This document shows, one piece after another, positions 10,701 to 20,230 of a DNA stretch of 60,000 nucleotides. The stretch spans positions 419,501 to 479,500 of the forward strand of contig JAQGDQ010000032.1 in NCBI GenBank assembly GCA_030141605.1, read 5' to 3'. This DNA is from Tubiluchus corallicola. Lineage: Eukaryota; Priapulida; Priapulimorpha; Priapulimorphida; Tubiluchidae. Position 1 is the stretch's first letter. Every line of letters starts with the position of its first letter. The notes beneath the pieces are model-generated. The model saw nothing but the letters and a program-made list of their open reading frames with translations. It was not told the origin of the DNA and did no database searches. The translations under genes and the position numbers were made by a program.

Positions 10701-11873
10701 CTCACAGTAAATGAATATTTACAAATACGAATCTCGAAACGTGACTGCTCTTTAAAAAGTTTGAATTTGTGTCCTCCAGTTTTTGAGTCCACAACCAGAT
10801 TAAAGAAAATCTCGAAATAAAAAATTTATACAAAAATAAGGAAGATTACTTAAGCTTTATTAAGCACTCCGTTAAATGTTAAGTAAAACAGTTTGTGATG
10901 CAGCCAATTTGTCAAAAACAAATAATAGCTTGTATCTTTATAATGGTATGGGTTACTGTCCACAGATGGCGACCCTGTAGTGTACTATAAAATGTGTTTT
11001 AAATTCCTTACATTGCGTGCATTGTTTTAGAGCTTTTTATTTCGTTTTATTTTTTTTAAACTGCTGGAAAATAGCCATGAGGTAATGTTACCGTTTTGTA
11101 AATTTTGACAATAAATAAAATTTTTACTACTACTACTACTACTACTTTACTACTAGAGAGATTACTGCAAACGACCGAAGGCATTCAAAGCTGAAAATAC
11201 TATGGTACCCACCTAATAAACCATACTGTGAAATTCAGTAGTATATTGCACTGAATTAACCTACTTTATTCATAAAAATTCCATTGTGTGTTTAACAAAA
11301 AAGTACAGATTGATGCAACGTTCAAAAGTCTACATAAAACTCTCCGAAACTAAACACCTCATCCTGAACTACACACTAGTGACCACATTATATGGCATCC
11401 ACTCTCTACAACACAATTATCTATTTCTCATAAATTATACAGCCTATGTTATATATAACAGCATATTTCAAGATCAGGGCGCCATTTCAGATCATGCGTT
11501 TACTTGCTACCGTGCAGACTATGAAAACTACGACCCGTCAATTATTATGTATACAAGCACCAATATCTCATGTACGAAAAAGTAAACTTACTTGTTTATT
11601 CTTTTAGATATATATCAGTGTGTTAGCCTTGGCGGTTATACAGCACTTCCCAGTTTACTAACTGACGTGTAAGGGGCACACGACACGAATTCATTGAAAA
11701 AAGCATGTAATCCTAATTAACTATATTATACACGTTTTAATATTTTAGTAATCATTCATCCTCGTAAGTAGGGACTCCCATAATTACCTTGCAGCCCTCG
11801 CAGGTGATGACCCCGTAATGAACTCCTGATGACTTGTCACCGCATACTTTACATGGGATTATCTCTATTTGAG
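1554..11873 (-). CDS. HR3: HR3/ROR-type nuclear receptor (NR1F), nine exons from zinc finger 1 to AF-2
   Basis: Transcription factor of the NR1F family: ROR in vertebrates, HR3 in ecdysozoans. Joining 11788-11873, 9218-9359, 7722-7884, 6723-6919, 4856-4977, 4302-4406, 3155-3290, 2380-2496 and 1554-1798 gives about 436 residues with every junction in phase and every intron GT-AG. Counted from the first full codon of the zinc-finger-1 exon, the order is zinc finger 1 (residues 1-28, P-box CEGCK), zinc finger 2 (29-72), the C-terminal extension with [18 protein letters not shown], a divergent hinge (about 100-195) and the ligand-binding domain (about 197-436) ending in the AF-2 helix HKELF. Family members bind as monomers to an AT-rich flank plus AGGTCA; arthropod HR3 works in the ecdysone cascade and vertebrate ROR in metabolic and circadian control. 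The role in this animal is inferred. The N-terminal coding exon lies upstream and is uncertain. Confidence 0.95.
1799..2379 (-). other. HR3/ROR intron, nothing else seen
   Basis: 581-base GT-AG intron in the ligand-binding domain. AT-rich and without a recognisable element or coding segment. Confidence 0.8.
2380..2496 (-). CDS. HR3: HR3/ROR exon (LBD, H7-H9 region)
   Basis: 117 bases: two bases completing a codon, 38 codons and one trailing base. It encodes [20 protein letters not shown] followed by [18 protein letters not shown]. The [16 protein letters not shown] pattern corresponds to the family FxFxKSxxxxxLTExExALF block of the LBD. Flanks are a TTTTCAG acceptor and a GTAAGTTA donor. Confidence 0.94.
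2497..3154 (-). other. HR3/ROR intron, short AT/AC simple repeat only
   Basis: 658-base intron. It contains a short run of alternating AT and AC dinucleotides near 2920-2960 and nothing else I can recognise. Confidence 0.75.
3155..3290 (-). CDS. HR3: HR3/ROR exon (LBD signature, H3-H6)
   Basis: 136 bases, 45 codons plus one base. It opens [20 protein letters not shown], the nuclear-receptor LBD signature around helices 3-5; Drosophila HR3 reads DDQILLLKTGSFELAIVRM here. It continues with [18 protein letters not shown], the beta-turn strands lining the pocket; HR3 has AVLYGDVMLP. Acceptor TTTTTTACAG and donor GTATGT. Confidence 0.95.
3291..4301 (-). other. HR3/ROR intron, nothing else seen
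   Basis: Roughly 1-kb AT-rich intron with poly(T)/poly(A) tracts. No recognisable mobile element, RNA gene or extra exon. Confidence 0.75.
4302..4406 (-). CDS. HR3: HR3/ROR exon (LBD helix 3)
   Basis: 105 bases, exactly 35 codons in phase 0. It encodes [20 protein letters not shown] followed by [15 protein letters not shown]. Helix 3 of HR3/ROR reads [19 protein letters not shown] in the fly and IQYVVEFAKRIDGFMELCQ in human ROR-alpha, so this sits closer to HR3. Acceptor TTTTTAG, donor GTATGT. Confidence 0.95.
4407..4855 (-). other. HR3/ROR intron, nothing else seen
   Basis: 449-base GT-AG intron, AT-rich, with no recognisable embedded feature. Confidence 0.75.
4856..4977 (-). CDS. HR3: HR3/ROR exon (start of LBD, helices 1-2)
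   Basis: 122 bases: two bases completing a codon, then 40 codons. It encodes [20 protein letters not shown] and then [20 protein letters not shown]. The [11 protein letters not shown] motif corresponds to helix 1 of the family (HLAQNISKSHLET in human ROR-alpha, LIKTLAEAHANT in the fly). The ILMYKTM end matches the fly ILYYKNL position. Confidence 0.92.
5132..5950. mobile_element. foldback-like element with inverted 14-bp minisatellite arms
   Basis: The left arm (5132-5198) is a degenerate tandem of about 14-bp units built on CATTTGGGCGCCAGA. The right arm (5873-5950), read on the opposite strand, is a tandem of the related unit ACATTTGGGCACGAG. The arms are inverted and enclose about 670 bp of AT-rich sequence without coding potential. 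The whole lies in the 1.75-kb receptor intron between 4978 and 6722. Paired inverted tandem arrays are typical of foldback or MITE-type insertions; the family is not identified. Confidence 0.6.
6723..6919 (-). CDS. HR3: HR3/ROR exon (hinge region)
   Basis: 197 bases: one base completing Leu, 65 codons, one trailing base. The hinge is the least conserved part of the receptor. This one is rich in Ser, Thr, Pro, Tyr and Gln ([20 protein letters not shown] at its start). It carries two psi-K-x-E sumoylation consensus tetrapeptides, VKPE within [11 protein letters not shown] and IKSE within IRIKSEAHS. The KPEP string is shared with the hinge of vertebrate ROR-alpha. The acceptor that keeps phase is the first AG of TGCAGAGG; using the second AG would break the frame. 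Confidence 0.9.
6920..7721 (-). other. HR3/ROR intron, nothing else seen
   Basis: 802-base AT-rich intron. A 66-codon open frame at 7268-7468 (+) has no family signature and looks incidental. Confidence 0.7.
7722..7884 (-). CDS. HR3: HR3/ROR exon (DBD C-terminal extension and start of hinge)
   Basis: 163 bases: two bases completing Ala, 53 codons and two trailing bases. It encodes [20 protein letters not shown], the C-terminal extension that reads the AT-rich 5' flank of the response element and is almost identical to arthropod HR3 ([20 protein letters not shown]). After that a Gln/Ser-rich hinge begins ([18 protein letters not shown]). Donor GTAAGC. Confidence 0.95.
7885..9217 (-). other. 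HR3/ROR intron, nothing else seen
   Basis: About 1.3 kb of AT-rich intron between the second zinc-finger exon and the C-terminal-extension exon. The open frame at 8482-8673 (+) lies wholly inside it and shows no homology I recognise. Confidence 0.7.
9218..9359 (-). CDS. HR3: HR3/ROR exon (second zinc finger)
   Basis: 142 bases, 47 codons plus one base. It encodes [20 protein letters not shown] followed by [20 protein letters not shown] and ALGMSRD. The four zinc ligands of finger 2 (YQCPRQKNC and RCQYC) are all present. The sequence differs from Drosophila HR3 at only a few positions (RQKN for RNKQ, ALG for KLG) and shares its NYQCPR and [13 protein letters not shown] signatures. The exon junction after the finger-1 residues CEGCK is the classical position in NR1 receptors. 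Confidence 0.97.
10586..10792 (-). mobile_element. non-LTR retrotransposon fragment (C-terminal end of RT ORF)
   Basis: An open stretch reads [20 protein letters not shown], then [15 protein letters not shown] and TFKSLI. The pattern [36 protein letters not shown] is the well-known C-terminal tail of CR1/Jockey-type reverse transcriptase ORFs. Only this tail is left; the catalytic core is absent. It is old and non-functional, inserted inside a receptor intron in the same orientation as the gene. Confidence 0.7.
11041..11157 (+). mobile_element. probable non-LTR 3' tail with (TAC)n microsatellite
   Basis: The sequence ends GACAATAAATAAAATTTT followed directly by about 30 bases of TAC repeats. 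An AATAAA-like end followed by a short tandem repeat is typical of 3' termini of CR1/L2/RTE-type elements. No coding part remains on this strand. Confidence 0.45.
11788..11873 (-). CDS. HR3: HR3/ROR exon (first zinc finger)
   Basis: 86 bases: two bases (CT) completing a codon, then 28 codons [20 protein letters not shown] followed by VITCEGCK. It has all four finger-1 cysteines and the P-box CEGCK that selects AGGTCA half-sites. GVHYG matches HR3, while vertebrate ROR has GIHYG. The preceding codon must be xCT. With the G ending either candidate upstream exon this gives Ala, matching the [10 protein letters not shown] start of HR3 and of the short ROR-alpha isoform. Confidence 0.97.
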
Positions 11874-14800
11874 CTGAAAGAAAAAAGTAACAACTGTTAT
11901 TATTAATAATAATTCAACACTTCTTTAATGGAAATGACAGCAATAACAATACTGAATTGCTAATTGACTTGACAGACAATTATTGACTTGATAGACAATT
12001 CAAGATAATTATTAAACATTGGTCCTTAAAAAGTAAGTTGCCAATGGGCGTGTTCCAATAAACAAGTATGTAGTATAAAATCATTCTATTTGTTACAAAT
12101 AAAAAGAATATACATTCCATTCACTTGGCTTTTAGTACAAAAACAGAAATTCCACAAAAAATTGTTCACAGCGACACACAAATAAAACATGTAGTGACAA
12201 CCACTAGGTAAAACCGTTTTTATAACTTATGAAGATGTATATTAATCTGAAAGACTGTGGCAACATTGCTTAAAAAGTACAGAATTATGATTGAATTTCG
12301 TGATAAAATAAGAAAAATATAATTGTAAGTTGATTTCAATACTGATTTAAACTATGATATAATAAACTTAAATTGAGAAACAGATCTAAAACTTTTTTAA
12401 GAGATTAAAACTTCCCCACGCAGATTTGTTTTCGGATTTAAATATAATAAAAGAAGAGACGATAGCTAATTTTGCAGTTTTCAGTTTGAAATCTTTAAAC
12501 TTCGTGTGGTTCCGATGTCATGCTGTAAGTTTACGGAAACTACTTAACCTCTTTTCTTGTCAATTGCTACTCCCAAATCCCAATCTCAATTGCGAAATAT
12601 TGCACTTCAATGTCTACGATCACGTACTTTTTCAATGTTCAGGTTAGAGGGACTGTCAGCTCGAACATGAATAGTTTATTCAGCAATTTACCAAATAGTA
12701 GTTTGGTCAATGTGTATCAACCGGCATAATGGTCATTTTACATTCAAAGTGAGCAAAGAGTAGTAATTCAATTAGTTGCAGCGCGGTCAGAAACCTTAGC
12801 AGATTTATAAGCTCGCAGTAAGTTACTTGCTGATAAAATGTCTATCGGAAGAACTCCCTGTAGTCTCAACGGCAACTATGCTCATTTGGACTCAAAGTAA
12901 TAACTCCCAATCCCAAACACCACGCGCTATTCGTTTAATAGTGATAGCAATGCCGGCACTAATAGGCTCACTAACAGTGTGTAAAAATTTAGTTAAAAAT
13001 CACCCTGCAGTTAGCTTTCAAATAAAAGAAGAAAAATACAGATCATAAGGTAAGTACAGAAAGGGTAAACTTTGGCATGGCGGTCTCTCTGCCTGTCTGC
13101 CCAACAAGCACAGCGTCCTACTTCGCAAGGTAGCTACGTCAAGTTGATCCAGACCCACAGCCTGTTCAGTATATGAATATATATGAAAAGTGGGATACCT
13201 TTCATATCTATCATCAATCACTTGAAATATAGCACACCACCCAGATAAGTGCGAAAGCTCAAAAAATTTCAAAAATTTTCTTCCTTCGCCTTGTTCATAT
13301 ATTCAAAACACTTAAATGCTTTTCATCAAAACAGCCAGAGGTCATATTCCTATACCACAACAGAATTAACTCTTCCTGAGAGAAATCACAGCACTGAAAT
13401 AATACAACACAAATTAATTTGGGCTAACGATGGGTTTTCGTAAAAAAGCTGTACACATCCAATTAAGCAAATAAACGTGTGAACAGTATTAAATAATAAA
13501 AGGCAATCTCTAGAGCTTAAAAAGTTATATACCTTATTCACTGTGCTCATGAACAATCCACGAAAGATACTAAAAATAATTGAGTATCAGCAGGCGTTAG
13601 AAGTCAAGATACAAGAGCATGTGTTGCAAAAATAATTAGTTCAGCTTATCGTTACTATAGTGCAGCATAGACAGTGGTTTTTTTCGTGAGAAGTTTTTCT
13701 AACTCCGAAACATCTCTTAGGTTTCATACCAGGCTGAATAACGTCTCTCAGGCTGAAATTACAAAAGCAAGGCGCCCGTAATTAATTTTGCGAAATCAGT
13801 CCCTTCAAAGCTCTAAACGGCAAAAGGAAAGTAAGGCCTGGGAGTTTAAAGGCAATCGGTGAGTGGCACCGACGTCTACTCAATTCCACACCAATGTTTA
13901 ATATAGATCGATAGACGTTGGCTTCGCGCGCTGATCAATTCTACAAACCCAATTCTGTTGACGACTGGGAAGCCACATGCTGTATGTACAAGACCCGAAA
14001 TTCGAATCACTTGACTAAAATCCCCGAAGCTGCGATAAACAAATAAGAGTTCTTAAATTACGTTGTTGCCATAACAATGCAGCTATAGATTTTACAGAAT
14101 CAACTTAAGAATTACAAAGAAAAAAGAAAATCGTGATTGTTCATAATTATTAATATATTTTGCAGCAATTTTCATAGACAAGAAAAAGTAAAAAATTCTT
14201 TCAAGGACGTATATATGTAATCTATCATACGACAAGTTAACAATTAGGGTAATTTCATGGTTACTTCCAATGAGATGTGCAACCATTAATGTACTTCCAG
14301 CTTGTGCAAAGCACCCAGCGTAAATTCACAGACACTTTACACAGGGGTTAATTTTCGGGCAAGAATGCCAGAGCAAGATTTGTACAAACAGCACGTGCGC
14401 AGAGACTCTGACTTAACAAATACTACATTGTAATTTATACTGCAATTTCTGCTCTATAACAATCACGTCTGAAATGTGATACTATATGGTGCAAACCGAA
14501 TAACTTCTGAAACAAAATACAAACTTTACCCATACACCGCACATTCAGTGGAATAATATCATTATCATCATTGAATAGCCACTACCCAGTTTCTCTTTTC
14601 TTTCTCTAAACATTCCGCATCGTCATCATCAGCAATGCCACCACGACACTGTCGTCCAAAACTAATGTTTTTTGTTGCACTACAACTTAACAAGCAACTT
14701 AAAAATGGATAACTAAGTTTATAACTTTCAACAATCTTTTTTTTCATTCTGCAAGCTTAAAGGACAAATCCTTCTTCCTTCCTTTCTTGATTAGAAAATG

Positions 14801-15764
14801 AAATGAAATAAAAACGCCGATTATTCCGCTAATCGGTCGCTATTAGTTCCTTAGCCCAATCTTTTGAAGCAATGACATTTTGACTCATTACCATTATTAC
14901 TAAGTGTTTTGCTGACGATTGAAGGTGGTGTTGTACATAGTACACACAGTCATTGGTTTAAAATTAATTATTCCAGATTTTTGTTTATGAACTATAAGCG
15001 ACGATAGCTACATAGCCTGAAATGTACCTTCTTTGTAAGCCAATAAGTTTGGAAAAGATCGAGAGAAGACATAGGTAGGCTAGCAACTTCCTAGATTTTT
15101 AAATTTCGACCAACGAAGAAAAAATTCACTTTTGTTTATTTCCTGTGATTATTTTTTTCAATAATATTTATATAAAGCATAAATCAACATCATTGCCAAT
15201 GTTTTAGCTTTGCTAAGTCCCCGTTTGCCAGTAAGGTTTACATGAAGCATTAGTAGCAAATGCCAATATTTTAGCTTACCTAAATTTTGATTTATAATGT
15301 TGTATGTAAAACAGCGAGTCCAACCTCCAACTTAAAGAAAAACGCTGAAACTCAAAAATAAATGAACGAAACATTGCTTATTATCAAACGCAGTTATCAA
15401 GTACATAATTTATATCATGTGCCTTAAGTTATTTACTGAATTATCGTCTGGCTTAATACAACAGATGGACGTTTTTAAGCCATTATTTGCGCATGGAATT
15501 AATGTACAACAGCAAGTATGACCGACTAGCTTGTGGTAAAGTTTTGGCACAGGGCCAAAATGCCAGCCGAATAAAAACAAACAAATAAGAAGTCATCTGA
15601 ACAAATATTTTTTACAAAATTTGTTTTAGCAGTCTTGTTAGTGCGCCACTTTTTTATCAAACACTAATTTTGTTTACAGCTAGTAGAACCTAGGATTGTC
15701 GTTAGTAGATACTATTCTAGATTGCCAATCAAAAATCGTAAAATGACTGACTGGTATGGTGCCA

Positions 15765-15853
15765 TATTGTATGTCGCAGTATACATTGTATATTCAATTG
15801 CTTGTCAATTGTATGTATTTTAATGGCAATAAAGAATTTATCTATTTATCTAG
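15765..15853 (+). mobile_element. possible L2/CR1-like 3' terminus
   Basis: Ends GGCAATAAAGAATTTATCTATTTATC. The AATAAAG plus TTTATC(TATC) ending resembles L2/CR1 tails and the similar end at 37810. No coding part is seen upstream. Confidence 0.35.
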
Positions 15854-18540
15854 TAATCAGTTTATATAATTATGTAATAATTATGTGTGCGGTTATTGTT
15901 GTGAGTAGGCCTATACAATTAAGGACAAATTCTCACTATATATACAGTGGCAAACATTGCAACTTATGTCTAATCCGATAATCGATTAAAAAATAAGAGA
16001 AGATACACTGGCAATCAGAAGAGAAATTTGCGCCGTCTACAGTAAAATTGAATGTGCCTTGCTTAAATCTGCGCTACGCACGTGACTTGAGCAACCAATT
16101 TTACATTATTTACGCAGAACTCGTTATAACGCGTGGTCATACTGAAAATAAAAACCATGTCTGCGTAGACACACATTCCTACAAAACACCAAACACTGAG
16201 TCGCTTATTTCTACCAGCATCTAGCAAATAGCTACAGCGCGCTTAAAAACCAAACTGGTTTTTTACATTTTTTTAACTCGCTCACAGCTTGTCACTGTAA
16301 CGTAATTTTGCACCTGGCTCAGCTAGACGGCAGCTGAATGGCTAAACTTGTTACCATTGAAACTTTCTGTTAACACAAGTGTATTCGCAAAACAGCAAGA
16401 CTGCCCTTACTATAATAATGAGATAATTAATAGCACGAATAAATTTCAAATGCTAACTGGAAGGTGACCCTAAGTAAGCCCCCCATAAATCTAAACTACA
16501 GAATGATGTGTCAACTCCCTACTGAGTACATATAACGTAATAAACTTAAGTGGCGTATGTATAGCTTAATAAATCCAAGCGACATATTGATAAATCGAAG
16601 TGCCGATATACAAAATCCTAATATAAAGTCTAGATATAAAGCTATGATTATTTATTCCATCACAAAGTTAATAAAATTCCACAACTGTAAACTTCTCAAG
16701 TCCCATTAACACAAAATTAATCTAGAATTACTCCATGATAATTAGTGAGTTTAATTTTAGTAATGCTGGTTACGTTCGGCTATTGATGGAGAATCAAAAT
16801 CAGCTTTGATTACAAGGAAGTGTTTCGTGTGTAGTTGTTAAGAAAGCTTGGTCTTTGCATATTTTACATTTTTACGTTGCCATATTTGGCTTTTCTTATT
16901 TGGGCTAAACAAACCAAACATTCAGGCAACTTTACTTGTTTTCCCCTGCACTGTCAAGAAGTATTTAGATATGAGATGCTCCAGCATGGCGGTCATGAAA
17001 TGTCCATCCGTTACTAGGCATAAATTGAAAAATAAAACTGTTCGAAATCTAAAGTAAAATCCGATAAAAATGGTTGAGTTACAAATTGAAAGCCGAAGCA
17101 TGGTCCCAAAAATGAGTGTGGTGTAGAAATATATATTTTGGTATTATCTGATGTACTATTTGTACAAGCTGTGAGTTAAACAATGCTAAGCATGATAAGT
17201 TATTTGGATGGATGACACCAAGGAAAATGCTTCATTTGATTTGCCATAATGCTGCCGGCTATTTGTCTCGTTGAATACAAATCCATGACTTAGATACCTC
17301 TGTGGCTCTGTCGTTTCACTGTTAGAGGAGTACCTTTGATAATTATAGATTTCAGTTCTGCTACAGCCATCCACGTGAAGTGAGTGTAGGAAATGGCTTG
17401 CTATTATATTGCCTTGCATGTAGAATGCATATACTGTAGTTTATTTTTCACAGGATGCAGAAAATAAGGCAAATCGGATGTTTTGGCAAAATTGTTAAGT
17501 TAACAAATTTAGAAAAAAAATAAAAAGCTTATATCCCATGTAACTTCTTGGATACCTTAACAAGTTTGACAAAAGGTTAAAAAATTCTGATGTCTTGTAT
17601 AATTAAGCCAAATGCAGAAAGAAAGCTACAGAAGAAAAACACCTAGTGCTCAACTGTAGAATTCAGCTGTCTGAGATTTCGAAAGATACGGTGCGTAAAG
17701 ACACACAACCAACCATTTCTCACATTATCGCTGTTTTCTAAGTGCCGCAGTTCTCGAACATGCACGCCATCTATCCAAGCAAATCAACAAACTTACATCA
17801 TTCTGTCAAGCCAAATTTCTAGACTGTGTGGGGGGGGGGCATCAAGTGATACAAATAAAAAGAACGTTTTTATATTGATTGTTCTTAAATTTGTCAGATA
17901 TATTTGTGACATACTTGTGAAAAGGAAGCGCTATTGGTGGAAACAATGGACTCGAGTAGTGAAGTAAATTAAGACGGACAGTCAGAGAGCCAAATATACA
18001 ACAAATAACACGTTTCGCTTGATCTAACATTGCCAATTATAGCGCTTCTTAAAAATGCTTCAAGCGATTAGAGTGGAGACCCTTTAGAACTCTATACAAT
18101 GTTCATTCTTTTCTTGTTTATTATCGTCATGCCATTAATGTCGTACACGTTTTGTTAGTATTACATGCTATATATTAATATGCAAAATTTGTTGAATTAC
18201 ATTGTGTGTATATATTATGTGCGTTAATAATAGGCGAGTGAGCAAATCTTCATCCTCTGTAAACGTCTTTAATTATAAAATGCTGAACCTGCCAAACAAA
18301 GAGATTACCTTAATACTAAGCTCAGAGTTCGACCGAAAGGTCTGAGGAAAAATTTGTTAAATATGAAGACAACTATTTTGCTTAATCTAATTTTATACAT
18401 TAGATTAAGTGCATGAACGCCAACATATAGTCGAACAAAGAAAAACAACAAAAAATTACTTGAAATTGCAAATTTAAAATTCTTGCATAATCGAATAATA
18501 ACATATTGTGCGTGTAAATCATTTCATCAAATGCTTTCCC

Positions 18541-18710
18541 AAGAGAACCGCTATATCTCTAGCCCGAAACCCACCCAGCCTCCCAAAACGGGCGAGTAAA
18601 ACCCGGAACAAAGCGGAGCGACGCCGCGTGCGTTTCGCTCCAGGTATCTTACTGACCTGCATCTGCCCAAGCGAAACTCGTCCGTACGAACTAGTGTACC
18701 TCACCTGCTA
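18541..18710. other. CpG-richer island inside the receptor intron
   Basis: A 170-base patch visibly richer in G+C and CpG than its surroundings (it includes CGGAGCGACGCCGCGTGCG). It is open in frames on both strands, but neither translation is recognisable. It could be an internal promoter or an inserted foreign fragment; the sequence alone does not decide. Confidence 0.4.
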
Positions 18711-20058
18711 TACATTCCACAATACCGAGCGTCTTCCCGCCCCAAGGCAATACCGTTACATTAACATGTACATAAACCTGACAAAGAGCTAAAAGCAGGG
18801 GGTGTTTTAAATTTCAATGTGTGATGTTCTGCCAATGGTTATTATATCTTACGTGGATCTGAAGTAAATTGGTGAAAAATGCTTTTCCTTACAAAGAAAG
18901 AGAAAAAACCGAATCACTATACTAACCGTAGCAGTTCACTAATAAAATCCCTATTTTTGTTTATGTTAATTGAGGTTAATAACATGTTCTCAGAATGAAA
19001 TACCATTAATAACACTTTCAACTTATTACGTAGCAGCGTGTTTATCATCCACATTAGGATTAAAACATGATAACCACGCATACCACGTTTTGCTAAAGAC
19101 GAAAATGTTAAGTATTGTGCAAAAATTTCTAGTTCTTGTTTAACAGTTTTCCCTTGCTTGCCCACTTACACAGTCTTTATTACAGGGCCAATCGACGGTA
19201 CTTCTAACGTCTTTTATTCCAATCCTTACCGTCCCCCCTTTCACCTGGTCTCACCAATTCATTTTTGAAAATAAAAGTTCTGAATTTAAAGGGCTTCTAC
19301 GGTGGTTTGAAATGTTTCCTGACATGACACTCAGACACAATCTATCTGCGGCTTTCTCATTTTCTCGATGTACCCAGAATAAGGAGAGCAACAACTGACT
19401 AGGGTTCTCGGATTCTCCCACTTCATCGCTTTGCCATTCCCAAAATCAAAATACGGCAGGCTATAACATCGATTTGAAATGTAGTAACTCAAAGCAGAAC
19501 ATAAATAAAATCAAAAGCATGTCCAAAAATGCTGTTATTTCAATGTAAACGTATGGCGTAAGCACATCGAACTACAAATAAGGTTATAGTACAGTAAAGA
19601 AAAACGTATAGCAACAAAGGTTTTTTTCCTAAAATTGGAATTCAACTGTAATCAAAAGCAACTTGGAGTAGTAGTAGCTACATGGTTCACCTACTAAAGG
19701 CTGGCCGCATTAATGCACCCAAGTATAACAAAAACATGTTAGTGTTGCCTAGAGTGTACATCACGACAACAGAAATACAGTATTGTATTCTTCCTTATTA
19801 CCCCTCTATTTAGTATTCTGCGTGGTTTTCCTTCACAACCGAATTGATTAAATTATATTCAATAGTTCCATAACGCTAAAAAAACACTGATCAGTATTAC
19901 TGTTATACAATAATTTGTAAGTGAAGTGCTTTGTATGCCACGGGGGAATTTTCGAAAATTTTTAGTAGGCAACTGCAACAAATTTTTTATGACGACGCTA
20001 CTAAGAATCAAGGTGAAAGACATTTTGCCAAAATTATGCATAGTATTTTTCAGAAAAT

Positions 20059-20230
<172 letters not shown>

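Larger units (their letters stand above)
9360..11787 (-). other. HR3/ROR intron between the two zinc-finger exons
   Basis: 2.4-kb intron. It contains a minus-strand retrotransposon fragment (10586-10792) and a plus-strand (TAC)n-tailed 3' end (11041-11157), listed separately. The 99-codon open frame at 11286-11585 (+) has no recognisable motif. Confidence 0.75.
11874..20058 (-). other. receptor first-intron territory, left part
   Basis: AT-rich non-coding sequence. I see a weak retroelement-like tail at 15765-15853, a run of G at 17831-17840 and a CpG-richer patch at 18541-18710, listed separately. Open frames of 60-94 codons here lack family signatures. One at 13018-13272 (minus) has an unusually protein-like composition and is discussed under findings. 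Confidence 0.5.

Noticed and set aside
13975-14030. tRNA-like B-box (GATTCGAATTTC, minus strand)
   Set aside because: No matching A-box, anticodon arm or acceptor stem.
18519-18792. Protein-coding gene in the CpG-rich patch
   Set aside because: Frames on both strands are equally open and neither translation has a recognisable motif.
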